From Isochrysis galbana (lineage: Eukaryota > Haptophyta > Isochrysidales > Isochrysidaceae), in the NCBI GenBank assembly GCA_018136815.1, contig CM030938.1, positions 3,422,112 through 3,486,111 on the forward strand: a DNA stretch of 64,000 nucleotides. Reading direction: 5' to 3'. The notes under the pieces were generated by a model. The model worked only from the letters and a program-made list of their open reading frames with translations, did no database searches and was not told where the DNA came from. Below, in pieces: positions 10,039 through 20,097 of this stretch; within the stretch, counting starts at the first letter, position 1, and every line of letters starts with the position of its first letter. Position numbers and translations under genes: made by a program.

Positions 10039-11478
10039 TGCACCGGATTCCCACCTGATGGGGGGGGGTGCAGGCTGGTGGGCGTTTGGTGAGGGATTTC
10101 CGCCCAACTTTTCACGAATCTGTGACACTGATTGGAGATACCGCAGGGGGGTGCTGCCCCAGGGTACAAAAAATAAAAAACTGGACTGTTTTTTTCATGC
10201 ACATCGTGCCTTTTGGTGTCACGCGCCTTAACCAGGCGCCTGAAACTAGCCACAAAGTTGAGGATAGCACACGCTGTCGAGGAACCCAAGGAGCAACAAA
10301 ACAAGGAAGAATATGCCAAAGAAGCACAGACCAAGGAAACTACCGGAGACGCCACGGACTCGGCGCCACCTAACGAATGACGCGAGCCCGAGCGGACACG
10401 CACACCAAGAGAGATAACTCAAAAGGCCTGCCCGGCCCCCGCACTCCGAACCAGGCCTTAGGTAGCGTACCAAGGCCGGACCCCGAAAACCGAAGAATAA
10501 GGAAAGAAGAGGGGCAGGGAAAGAGGTGGGGAAAGGGAAGTTAAGGGCGGTGTAGATGGTGAGGGGTGATCCCGTCAATATAGTAGGTGTGTAGCCCAGA
10601 AACTTCAGATGTTTTTTTTTTTGCGTTTTGTCGTATTATACTATAATTGTATCCATCTTTGATCTTTGCAGCAAAGACACAGGCCACTGGTATCAGCTGA
10701 AATTCTGCTCGCTCAGAGCCTTTGAGGTGATATCACCTGATGCTGATGGACCTCATCAGCTGACATCATTATCATTATCAATATGAGCTATTGATACTAG
10801 TGTCAGTCGGAAGTTGGCGTCAGCTTATAGCTTATGAACTGATACACCAACAGAGGATGGAACTGGCACTTGCGCCAGTACTGTTGCCCCAACACTGTGT
10901 GCCGACAACAGGAGTAGGTGTCAACCCTGAATCTTCACATCTTTGTGTGTGTGCTCACGTTGGCTGCTTTTTCTACACCTACATACAGCGCGCCGTTAGG
11001 CCTACATTCCGACGATCCTACGCACAATGCACATGAAGCACGTGTCTCTGCAACCACATGACACATGAGTGCGCACCAAGACATTTGGTGGTGCGTGTGA
11101 CGGTGTTCTAACTGGCCAGTCTTCCATGGCAGCCAGACGGAGCAAGAATGCGCTGCCATATTGTGCGTAGTCAGGGGCTAGGCAGTGCCGAGATGGCGGG
11201 GAGGTTGTGTGGAGAGCTTTTATTGCCTCGCGTGAAGGCCCCCGCCCTAAACCCGCATGCTGGCAGTGGCCACCGTCGCGTAGCCAAGGGGAAGCAAGGA
11301 GCACGTATCATGCATGCGATGGAGCGCAAGGAATCCGTCATAACACACACGGCAGGCACTGGCAGAGAGCCCCCTCGCCTTCAAAGACGGGCAGTCCCTC
11401 CCCTTCTCAAAAGCAGCCGGATGGCCAACCGCCTTCTTCTTTAACATCACATGCACGGCACCATTCCGCGTGTGGCGA
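10039..11478. other. Intergenic with repeat relics
   Basis: No gene is supported. It contains an inverted copy of repeat E (10583-10612), and a dyad-rich stretch near 10690-10790 built from ctgat/atcag words. The remaining frames are short and lack domains. The right end (about 11300-11478) is probably 3' untranslated sequence of SSNA1. Confidence 0.45.
10583..10612 (-). repeat. Dispersed short repeat E, copy 2 (inverted)
   Basis: On the minus strand it reads A-run, catctgaagtttctgggct, acacacctacta. It matches the copy at 32455-32500 over about 40 bp with two or three changes, and the copy at 529-570 over about 25 bp. Confidence 0.5.
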
Positions 11479-12427
11479 TTAAGATGACGCTTGGCGCTTC
11501 TTGGTAAGGTTGACGCTCTCCCTCTTGAGCACGTGCAGCAGAGTCTGTGACGACTCCATGATCTTGGCATACGCGGCCTCGGTCTCCTGAATGGTCTTGT
11601 CATACCTAAGACGACGAAGTGTATAAGTCGGGAGGTCTCATTTGAGTACAACGCCAGAGCAGCACCCAGCCTGTGGAGCGAACCATCATGCGTGCAACAT
11701 GTATGCACTTCCTCCTCGCAACCCAGAAGTTTCCGCGAATGTAATGGAGAGCGAGAAAGGGGCCAGCACGCACTCATTGCGCGACGCGACCTTGCGGGCA
11801 AGATTGTCGTTAATGCGCGCGAGCCTCTCCGTCAAAATGCGCAGATCGTTCTGGATTTTGGCTGCGTGCGCCAAGAGGGAGGGAAATGCGTGAGGGTGCT
11901 TGTGACCAGTGGTGCACCCGCAAGTGGACAGGAGGTAAGCCAGAGAGGGCCTCTCCCCCAACAGGGCCTCTCTCCCAGGCCCCAGTCCTCCAGCCCACGT
12001 CAATGCTCGCAGCCCAGCGGAATGAGAGCAACAAGCTCAAGCCTGAGGGCCGGCACACCCTTCTCCTCCTCATCCTGGGCGACCGACCGGTTGAGGTCCT
12101 CACGCTTCTCGCGCAGCTCCTCAATACCTGCCATGATGATGAGGGGAGGCGCTGGGGACGATCTCCTGAAAGAATGCCAACTGTGCGGCGTGTGGCACGC
12201 CAAGCGGGCTTCGCCAGTGATCCAGCGGGCTCGATTGCTCTCCGGGAGAGAAAAGGGAGGGGGGGAGTACAAGACAAGTCGTGCGTTCTCGCGCGGCGCC
12301 TGGCGTGCGCCATGTGAGGCCGGGGGGGAAGCGGGGAGGCGCGAGGGGGCGGAAGGGGGAGTGGAAGGCGCTCACAGCGAACGAGGTCATTGTTGTAGTT
12401 CTGAAGGGTCGCGCCGGCCTGGGCCAT
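11479..12427 (-). CDS. SSNA1: SSNA1/DIP13 microtubule-associated coiled-coil protein
   Basis: Four exons: 12427-12376, 12127-12059, 11861-11774, 11605-11479; all GT-AG, phases consistent, 111 aa (human SSNA1 is 119). The protein begins [20 protein letters not shown] and is one long coiled coil. It contains the conserved blocks [34 protein letters not shown] and [20 protein letters not shown], and ends in a basic LKRE...KKRQASS tail. SSNA1 (DIP13 in Chlamydomonas) forms fibrils that decorate microtubules at centrioles and basal bodies and acts in microtubule branching and flagellate cell division. It is divergently arranged with the V-ATPase G gene at 14025. The match is by recognisable sequence along the whole length, so identity is well supported although no single frame covers the gene. 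Confidence 0.9.
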
Positions 12428-12876
12428 CGGTGCGCGGGGCAGCTTGCGGGTGAAGGGTGTGTGGGGAGGGTGGGGGAGAAGAGGGGCGGGGGGGGTGGGG
12501 ATTGGGGGGCAGAAGGGAGTGAGAGGCCTGCGGGGGGAGGGGGCGGGAGGGGGGGGGGGGTTGTCGCCTGTGAAGTGGGGGGCGAGGGCCGAGCTGAGGG
12601 GCAGGCAAGGCCGAGGCAAGGGGAAGAGAAGGGGAGGGGGCGGTGTGCCTGGAGGCGAGGTGGGGCGGCGGGCGCGCGCGGGGGGGGGGAAGGCGCTCTA
12701 CCCTCTCCCTTCTCTCTCTCTTCCTCTCTCTTCCTCTCTCTCTCTTTTCCTCTCTCTCTCTCTCTTCCTCTCTCTTTTCCTCTCTCTCTCTCTCTTCCTC
12801 TCTCTTTTCCTCTCTCCCTCTCTCTTCCTCTCTCTTTTCCTCTCTCTCTCTCTCTTCCTCTCCCTCTCTCTCTACT

Positions 12877-12907
<31 letters not shown>

Positions 12908-13787
12908 CCCCGCCCCCTCCCTTCCCCTCCTCTTTCCTCTTCCTCCCCCGTTTATTGAATACTCTCCATTCTCTCTCTCTGCGTACGTGTGTCCCTCTCT
13001 CTCTCCTTCCCCCCCGCATCTCCCTCTGCCCTTCTTCTCCTTCCCTTGTCCCTCTCTCTTCTCTTCCTCTCTCACATTACTACCACAGGTTTCTTCCCCT
13101 CAAACCCTATGGAAGAGACCCCTTTGCTCGCCCTCCGTGAACGGCTCTCTCTCTCCCTCTCTCTCTCTCTCCTTCTTCTATGCTCTCGCTCACACCTCTT
13201 CCTCTCTGCCTCTCTCTCTTTCTCTCGTTCCCGCTCCCGGTTTCTAACCCCTTTTTCTGGCTTCCGGGAGCTCCAACCCTCATGTGGAAGGAGGTGGCGG
13301 TTGCACACACCCAGAGGAGAAGGAGAGGATTTGGGAGGAGAGTCTGGAGCGGCGGCGAGAGCCCTGAGAAGGAGAGAAGAGGGGGGGTGGGAGACAAGAA
13401 GAAAACCAAAGGAAGGGAAGGGAAACAGGAGGATGGGAGAGTGGGAATCCGTTGGAGGGAGGGGCGCGAGGAAGAGGGGAGAGAGAGAGGAGGCGAACGG
13501 CCCCAGGAGGAGAGAGAGGGGGGGAGAGGGAGTGAGACAAGAGGGAGAGGGAGAGAGAGAAAAGTATGGAAGAGAGAGAGAAGAGAGAGAAGAGAGAGAG
13601 AGAGAGAAAGGGAGAGAGAGAGAGAGGGAGAGAGAGAGCTCGAGGCTCTGGAGAACGTTGGGGGAGAGAAGGGGAGCGGGGCGGGGCGGGGGGGGCGGCA
13701 ACGGGCGAGGACGGAAGGGGATCGTACCGGGGGGGGGGACGGGGCAGGGGGCGGGGGCGGGGGGGCGGGGGGGGGGGGGGGGGGGAC

Positions 13788-13825
<38 letters not shown>

Positions 13826-14024
13826 CCCCCCGCCCTTCTCCCCTCCGGTCAAAAAGCGCGGCCGCGCCGCTGCCCCCCCCCCCCCCCCCCTCTCTCTCCC
13901 CCCCCCTCCCCCCCCCCCCGCTCTCTTCTCTCTCCACCAGCGCTTTCTTCTCTACCCACAGGGGCACACACAAACCCCTCCCCCACGCCCCCCCACACCC
14001 CCCCCCCACCCCCCGCCGCCGACG
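12428..14024. promoter_or_regulatory. Shared head-to-head intergenic region of homopyrimidine/homopurine tracts
   Basis: This separates SSNA1 (-) and V-ATPase G (+). From 12705 to 13250 the plus strand is nearly pure C/T (long TCTCTC arrays). From about 13270 to 13840 it is nearly pure G/A (GAGAGA and G-runs). From 13820 to 14020 it is poly-C/CT. The CT half and GA half are complementary at low resolution, so the region could fold into a very large imperfect hairpin or triplex. Presumably both promoters lie here, but no motif can be named. The many long frames in this tract are composition artefacts. Confidence 0.6.
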
Positions 14025-14878
14025 ATGGACGCGACAGCCAAGGCGCACGCCGGCATCCAGAAGCTCCTCCAGGCGGAGCAGGACGCGGCGGAGATCGTGG
14101 CTAAGGCCAAGCAGGACAAGGTCGCGCGGCTCAAGCAGGCCAAGGCCGAGGCAGACGAGGAGATCGCCGCGTACAAGGTGAGCCCCTCTCTTCCCCCACC
14201 GTGAGGAGAGGGAAGAGAGAGGGGGAAGAGAGAGAGGCAGAGCTAGAGGGGTGGAGAGAGCGTGGGGGGAGGGGAGGAGAGGGAGAGGAGCGGGAGGGCA
14301 GGGGAAAGAAATAGAATGAGGGGGGGAGGGCGGGCGCGTAGAATTTGTTTCTCCGCATGGCACGATCTACGGCGCGTATGGTGCGCAAGCCAAGCGGACC
14401 GAATGCGATGCTCGCTACCAGCGCATGATCATGCGCACCCTCAGTGTAACATTGCCGGTGCCCGTGTCCCTCCCTCCCCTCCTGCCGCACTCTTCCATAG
14501 GCGCAGCGCGAGGCGCAGTTCAGCATCTTTTCAAAGGAGCGCCTCGGCGATACGGGCACTCACTCGAAGAACACGCAGAACGCCACCGAGGCGGAACTCG
14601 TCTTGATTGCGCAGCAGGTGAGCGGGCGCCCCAGACCGCACTTCATGTCAACCAGATTGCGCACATGAGGGGCCCGGGGGAAGGATGGGGTGGGGTGGGG
14701 GGGGGCGGGGGGGAGGGGGGGAGGGGAGGGGCAAACGATGCTTGCACAGTTTGGATCGGTGCTCACACACAGCGAAATCTCCATCCACTGCTGTTCGTCG
14801 ACCATCACGCAGGTCGCTCGCAACAAGGAGACAATGATCAACATGCTGCTTCAGTCTGTTACGACGGTCGGGCTTTAA
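14025..14878 (+). CDS. ATP6V1G: V-type H+-ATPase subunit G
   Basis: Three exons: 14025-14177, 14501-14617, 14813-14878; introns GT-AG, all phase 0; 111 aa, the normal family size (about 110-118). The first exon encodes the conserved helix with GIQKLLQAEQDAAEIVAKA followed by LKQAKAEADEEIAAYK. The second starts AQREAQFSIFSKE, and the last gives the family's C-terminal 'VARNKETMINMLL' helix. Subunit G pairs with subunit E to form the peripheral stalks that hold the V1 head still while the V0 rotor turns, so the protein works on acidic endomembranes in the cytosolic V1 sector. The start is the first ATG after the poly-C tract and gives the canonical N-terminus. Confidence 0.93.
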
Positions 14879-15208
14879 GATGGTGCGATTATGCAGGCGT
14901 GTCTGTGAGAATTCACTTCCGCTGTGCATGAACATGCCATTGCAAGGGGTGTGACAACGCTCAAACGTGAGGGGTGTGGGCGCCGATGTGTGTGGGCGAC
15001 TTGATGGGACAGCTGCGGCGAGTCCGGTCCATGCCCGCGGTGCGTGCGTGTAAACACATCATTCTTGTGAGTTCTCCTTTGGTCCTGTGTTTGAAAGTGG
15101 TGACAACAAGGTGAGTCGAGTCTGTCATCTGTGCTTTGTGTGAAACACATCGTTGCAGTCATGGATGGCTTCCTCCATGTGCTATGTGCTGGTATCAAAT
15201 CTAAAGAT

Positions 15209-15250
15209 GAACCGCTACGTGTGCGGCGTGAGGCAGCGTGCTAGCGATGC
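15209..15250 (+). repeat. Dispersed repeat B, short copy
   Basis: Contains gctacgtgtgcggcgtgagg, identical to the opening of the copy at 7958. Similarity stops after about 40 bp, and the sequence passes into the hairpin at 15265-15282. Confidence 0.5.
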
Positions 15251-15264
15251 TCCCTACTCAACAA

Positions 15265-15282
15265 CCATCGTTAAACCGATGG
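15265..15282. other. Hairpin ccatcg-ttaaac-cgatgg
   Basis: Perfect 6-bp stem around TTAAAC. The same loop with a compensated stem change (ctatcg/cgatag) occurs at 48663-48680. Confidence 0.5.
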
Positions 15283-15480
15283 GGGAATGAGGAGAAGGTG
15301 CGTACAACAACAACCCAAGGTCCCTTTTCCCTTTTGTTCACCCCCGCCCCCCTACCCATTTAAGTATAAAAGTACACGAGCACCCACACTTTGGAGGATA
15401 GCCGGGCGACTCGCCGCCCCTCATCTGAAGAACTCCTCCTTGGCAAGCTCAAGCTCAGCCCGGTTGTTTTTTCGCTGACG

Positions 15481-15522
15481 CCCCACCCACCCACCCACCC
15501 CCACCCCCACCCCCACCCCCAC
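15481..15522. repeat. CACCC/CCCAC tandem tract
   Basis: About 40 bp of cccacccaccca and ccccca units on the plus strand, in front of a tatatca/atatggta-rich stretch. It is simple sequence only. Confidence 0.8.
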
Positions 15523-15555
15523 ATATCACATATCAGGTATATGGTATATAAATAT

Positions 15556-15665
15556 GACGGATTGGAACTTGGCATACACCCAATTGGCGACGGAGAGTAG
15601 GAAGGATTTACGGCGGGAGGCGCGGCTTGAAAAGGCCCGGATGGGAAGACGGGCTCCATTTCACA
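15556..15665 (-). repeat. Dispersed repeat F, copy 1 (possibly coding)
   Basis: On the minus strand this translates to a peptide with MEPVF-SG, PPAVNPS and PSPIGC blocks. The block at 39895-40075 (+) encodes EPVFSSG, GPPAVNP and IPSPVEC. Nucleotide identity is also high (cctcccgccgtaaa is shared). No splice or start context ties either copy to a gene, so it may be a fragment of a transposon ORF or of a multicopy gene. Confidence 0.5.
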
Positions 15666-17004
15666 CCCAGAGCTGGAGGCGGGAGGACGGGCTTAGGCGA
15701 TGGCGAGCGCGCGACGACGGAGCGAACATTTTCGTAAGCAGGTGCCGGCCATCAAAATCAAAAGTGCCGGTGCACCACCCGAATACGGGAGAAATTATAC
15801 CCCCCTCTGCAAATGCCTTCATCCCGTCATTGCCGATGTTATTGTACGTGAGATCGTGATGTTTGAGATTGTTCAAGGCCCCCTTGGATAAGGCCTCTGC
15901 AAATGCCTTCATTCCCTCATCACCGAATTGGTTGGAGGAGAGCATGAGTTTCACGAGATTGTTCAAGGCCCCCATGGATATGGCCTCTGCAAACCCTTTC
16001 ATCATCCCCTCATCGCCAATGCAATTGTTCATGAGATTAAGATTGTTGAGATTCTTCAAGCCCCCCTCGGAGATGGCCCCTGCAAATGCCTTCATTCCCT
16101 CATCGCCAATATTGCTGTTGCAGAGTTCGAGATTTTTGAGATTGTTCAAGGCCCCTCCCTTGGATATGGCCTCTGCAAATGCCTTCATTCCCTCATTGCT
16201 GATGTTCTTGTACGTGAGATCAAGAGTTTCAAGATTGTTCAAGGCCCCTTTGGATATGGCCTCTGCAAATGCCTTCATTCCCTCATCACCAAACTGGTTG
16301 GAGGAGAGCATGAGTTTCACGAGATTGTTCAAGGCCCCCATGGATATGGCCTCTGCAAACCCTTTCATCCCCTCATCGCCAATGCAGTTGTTCATAAGAT
16401 TAAGATTGTTGAGATTCTTCAAGCCCCCCTCGGAGATGGCCCTTGCAAATGCCTTGATTCCCTCATCGCCAATATTGCTGTTGTAGATTTCGAGATTTTC
16501 GAGATTGTTCAAGGCCCCCCCCTTGGATATAGCCTCTGCAAATGCCTCCATCCCCTCATTGCCTATTTTGTTGTACCTTAGATCGAGAGTTTGGAGATTG
16601 TTCAAGGCCCCCATGGATAGAACAAGCGCAAATGCCTTCATCCCTTGCTGTCCAATTGTGTTCCAACTCAAATCGAGATTGGTTAGATTCTTCAGTGCCC
16701 CCTTGGATAAAGCCTCTGTCAAGACTACCATCACCTCGTCGTCAATCTCGTTCTTGGACAATTTGATATGTGTGAGATTGTCCAAGGCCCCCTCGGAGAG
16801 CATCTGAAGAAATGCCTTCATCAAGTCTTTGCCAAAGTAGTTCCACGCAAGATCGAGATGTTTGAGATTGTTCAACCTCCCCCCGTTGGAGAGAGTGTTC
16901 ATGAAGTCCTTCATCCCCTCAGGGCCAACATTGTTGTCCGCAAGATCGAGATGTGTGAGATTCTTCAAGGCGCCCTTGGAGAGGGCCTCGGTAAGCATCT
17001 TCAT
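15661..17004 (-). CDS. Leucine-rich repeat protein (ribonuclease-inhibitor type)
   Basis: An intronless frame of 447 codons made almost entirely of 28-29-residue repeats of the form GNEGMKAFAEAISKGALNNL followed by xLDLxxNxI. This is the ribonuclease-inhibitor/NLR-type LRR, which folds as a horseshoe for protein binding. Two blocks of about 122 residues are near identical: the DNA from 15931 repeats at 16297, 366 bp away, differing by one inserted Met codon and a few bases, which indicates a recent internal duplication. The final ~55 residues are unrelated to the repeats and run into sequence resembling dispersed repeat F. The ATG at 17004 opens directly into a repeat, so an upstream exon may be missing; a short frame at 17022-17228 (MSDFETKEELRRK) is a candidate but unproven. 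GC content is lower than in most neighbouring genes. Target unknown. Confidence 0.75.
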   Translation of the reverse strand: MKMLTEALSKGALKNLTHLDLADNNVGPEGMKDFMNTLSNGGRLNNLKHLDLAWNYFGKDLMKAFLQMLSEGALDNLTHIKLSKNEIDDEVMVVLTEALSKGALKNLTNLDLSWNTIGQQGMKAFALVLSMGALNNLQTLDLRYNKIGNEGMEAFAEAISKGGALNNLENLEIYNSNIGDEGIKAFARAISEGGLKNLNNLNLMNNCIGDEGMKGFAEAISMGALNNLVKLMLSSNQFGDEGMKAFAEAISKGALNNLETLDLTYKNISNEGMKAFAEAISKGGALNNLKNLELCNSNIGDEGMKAFAGAISEGGLKNLNNLNLMNNCIGDEGMMKGFAEAISMGALNNLVKLMLSSNQFGDEGMKAFAEALSKGALNNLKHHDLTYNNIGNDGMKAFAEGGIISPVFGWCTGTFDFDGRHLLTKMFAPSSRARHRLSPSSRLQLWV

Positions 17005-17470
17005 GCGGGCGGGGGTGTGAATCAGGTGGGGAGTGGAGCCGGGTGTGCGGAAGAAGGGGGGCGTGCAGGGGTTCTAATTGTCCACCAAACCAACCGCCCC
17101 ACCGAACCAAGCGCGCACTCAACACAGGCACAAACGAGAGTGCTACTACCGCACAAGATCTTGGCGTCTCGATGATGTGGCTGTGGACACTTTCGTCGTA
17201 GCTCTTCCTTGGTTTCGAAATCACTCATCCAATGTCACGCTAGTTTATCACGATCCGTGTCACGATTGTTGGAAGAGAAGGGCCGAATTACGCGACATTA
17301 TTGATATTGCCTCTTGCCAATCTGTGTCAGTAGAAAAAAATGGAGAACAGACCAAATGTTGCCACGTGGGTCAAATGGAGAAAAAGACAGATAGTGGACC
17401 AACGTGGCACCATTAAAGTCTTTACCCCCGAGTCTTCTAGAGCAAATGAACGCGTATTGCCTCCACCCAC
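17005..17470. other. Intergenic between two minus-strand genes
   Basis: No certain gene. A 68-codon minus-strand frame (17022-17228) starting MSDFETKEELRRK may be the 5' exon of the LRR gene. Nothing else is recognised. Confidence 0.4.
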
Positions 17471-18478
17471 CTATCCACTGCTATTCTCGGATTGAATTTT
17501 CCTAAGGTAAAGCACAAGTATGTTGAGTTTTTCTTGCATCTTCATCTGCTCCTTTTTTATCTTCCTAAGGTAAAGCACAAGGTAACTAATGAGTTCATTA
17601 TTGTTCAATTTGAATAATGTGCTTAAAGCCTTACCCCCAGTATAAAGGTCGTCAACCATCGTATTAGCTGTATGACTTTCACTAATTCTACGATCATTGA
17701 ATGCATCACGTAGTGTGTTATACTTCATAGATTTAAGTGCTGCATTCATAAATGCTACTTTATTCTTATACTTATTGTCTTCAATGATAGTAGTACCGTT
17801 TAATAGTGCAAGAGCGGTCCTTTTGTTATCTTTGTCAATATGAAATGTGTCAGTCTTAATTGTATGTAAAGTCATCTCCCCTGTACAAAGTTTATTCACC
17901 ACTTCCATATCACTGTCAGTAATTCTGTCTGATGCATCCTTTAGTGTTGTACAACCCATATCTTGAAGGGTTTCATTGATATCGTTCTTAATATCATTAA
18001 ATTTCCACAATGTTGTGATGTCCCTGATCTTCTGATCATCGACGACTTTATCTTCATTAGGTATAGTATTGTTCCATAGTGCAAGAGCGAAAATTTTGTT
18101 CACTTTCTTCATCTGTCCCTTTTTTATCTTCCGAAGGTAAAGCACAAACCTTCTACGTCTGTCAATAACGTTACCTCTAATGCTAAAATCATACAAACTA
18201 ATACCCCCCGTACACAGTTGATGAACTAAATCGTCGTCTTGTTTACCGTACGTAAGTTGTTCATCATAGAATGCATTCCATACAGAATAACCATATTCCG
18301 TATATAATTTTTTAATATCCTCAATGTTCCACTTTTTTATGATTTCACTGATCTGCTGATCCCCGACTTTACTTTTATTGAATAGTGCAAGAGCGATCCT
18401 TTTGTTCGCTTCACTAATCACCGGATCGGGTTTTGTCTTTGTAGACGGTTTAATTAACTTGTTGACAAGGCTTGTCAT
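17471..18478 (-). CDS. AT-rich hypothetical protein with three internal repeats
   Basis: An intronless 335-codon frame, rich in Lys, Asn, Ile and Asp, standing out as A+T-rich in an otherwise G+C-rich window. It contains three imperfect tandem units of about 100 residues. Each has an 'NKRxALALxN' start (NKRIALALFN, NKIFALALWN, NKRTALALLN), a 'D..I..I..LW/KKWN' middle and a 'D..V..LCTGG' end (LCTGGIS, LCTGEMT, LYTGGKA). A short motif, VLYLRKIKK, recurs three times. No known domain, signal peptide or membrane segment was recognised. Base composition, lack of introns and repeat structure fit a gene acquired from an AT-rich donor such as a large DNA virus of algae, but this is inference. The start ATG at 18478 is the first in frame and gives a normal N-terminus. 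Confidence 0.65.
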   Translation of the reverse strand: MTSLVNKLIKPSTKTKPDPVISEANKRIALALFNKSKVGDQQISEIIKKWNIEDIKKLYTEYGYSVWNAFYDEQLTYGKQDDDLVHQLCTGGISLYDFSIRGNVIDRRRRFVLYLRKIKKGQMKKVNKIFALALWNNTIPNEDKVVDDQKIRDITTLWKFNDIKNDINETLQDMGCTTLKDASDRITDSDMEVVNKLCTGEMTLHTIKTDTFHIDKDNKRTALALLNGTTIIEDNKYKNKVAFMNAALKSMKYNTLRDAFNDRRISESHTANTMVDDLYTGGKALSTLFKLNNNELISYLVLYLRKIKKEQMKMQEKLNILVLYLRKIQSENSSG

Positions 18479-20097
18479 AGCTCCTCCTTTTCTTAGGTAT
18501 GCATGCGAGATGGCTGGTTAGAGCTGGGTGAGGCGGATGGGGCTGGAGGGGCGGCGGTGGTGGGAATGTGAGGAGTGAGGAGAGGATGGGAGGGTGAGGA
18601 AGGCACTCCTCCGCTACCATGTGGTGGATCGTGAGGAGCTGTGGCTGTGGTTGGTGCGGCTGGGTGTGAGTGGAGGATGAACTGTAGCATGAGATGTATG
18701 GCCCAACTGCTAACTGGAGCATGGGGGGTGAACAATGGGGAGCCGAGGAAGCGCGCGGGGACGGGGCCGAAGACATGGGCGCGCTCTCAGCCATCACGGG
18801 GCACAGCGGCACAGCAGCACGAGAACGGGACGGAGGACGGACAAGGGGGCACAGAGGGCGCTCGAGCGATGCAACGCGGAGCGTAGTCAGGACACAGAGG
18901 GAAAACGTCACGCGCGGGGGGGGGAAGGAATCGCGCGGGAAAGAAATAGACAAAAAGGGGCCGGAAACTCAAGGAAGCACTCGGGGAGAGGCGGGAGGGG
19001 AGAGGGGGAGAGGGCTTCCGCGGGGGAGCCGGGGAGAGGAGAGGAGAGGGGGGGCGGACCGATACGGGACGATACGGGGAAGAAGAAGAAGGGAACAGGG
19101 GCGCGGCGACGGAGAGGGAGTCGCGCGGGAAGACCTAAAAGCGGAAGGCGGAACGTACGATTTACCCGCAACAATCCCATAACCATAATAATAGGCAGCA
19201 CCGCGTCATGTGTCGTGCGGCCTTGGCAGGTCTTAGTTCGCAAGGCAAGTGGCAATAGTGGTACTGACTCTCGTGATATAATTAGCTACTGATGCACTTC
19301 CAACGCCCGATACAAGCATCACCAAAAAAACGCGGCATACGGCGTGGCGGGTCTTAGACGAGAGACTCACAAAAGTGCAGACGAGCAACTCCACCGCCAC
19401 ACCTCACGGCGGCATCAAAATTGGACAACATTCAAGAGCCGCCATCGCGAGACAGCCCGAAGTCCGGCGGGGGGTTAGCTAAAATCTTCAAGCATCGATT
19501 CAGAGCCGCCTTCTTGTGCGTACTCAGTCGCTACCACGCGCAAACGCACTTGGCTACACCCAAGTACACATGCACATCATCGATTTCATGCACCCCCGCT
19601 GCATCAACGGCTGTCCGCACTCGTTTGATAGTGCCGTTCTCGATGGTAATCATTCTCCACAAGATGTCCACAGTATCTGATTTGATCGCGTTTCACGGCC
19701 AAGGAAGGACGTACCTGAAAACAACTTCCCAAACACGGGCATGCCTCCACACTCGCTCTTGCCATGTGTTGTACCTCAACTAGCCAAACGCTAGCGCCGT
19801 CCGCACGTTTATCTGAGTGCTTAGCTTCAGCAACATACCGTATGGTCGCCAGTCTTGCACTCGGTCGGGATGCATCGTTGATGCCAGCCTCTAAGGTAAG
19901 GTCGAACTGGACTGCCTGCTGCAAGCCAGCATCTGCGGGCTCCGCCCCTTGGTAAAAACATGATCGCAAGGGTGTTTCCCAACCGTGGGGTGCTCTCTAG
20001 GTGTGCTGGCAACGTCTCAGCCCAAGTGTAGAGCCGCCTGAAACCCGGCTTGTTGACGATTGGACGCCGTTGTGCTCCTATTACTTCCACGGCCGCA
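18479..20097. other. Intergenic, no recognised gene
   Basis: The left part (18480-18740) and the middle (18890-19120) are purine-rich low-complexity sequence. On the minus strand a 121-codon frame at 19604-19969 has fairly coding-like composition but no domain I recognise. It could be an unknown small gene or 3' sequence of NOP58. It is listed here and not called. Confidence 0.4.

Larger units (their letters stand above)
14879..15660. other. Intergenic with short repeats
   Basis: No gene is supported. It holds a short copy of repeat B (15209-15250), a hairpin with stem ccatcg/cgatgg (15265-15282), and a CACCC tandem tract (about 15481-15522). Its right end contains the minus-strand peptide-like repeat F (about 15556-15665). 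Confidence 0.5.

Noticed and set aside
12281..14363. Several long frames (up to 418 codons) between SSNA1 and V-ATPase G
   Set aside because: Same artefact of CT/GA simple sequence. Peptides are Ser/Leu, Arg/Glu or Pro/Gly only.
19604..19969. 121-codon minus-strand frame downstream of NOP58
   Set aside because: Composition is coding-like, but there is no domain, no splice links and no relation to NOP58's end. Left as uncalled.
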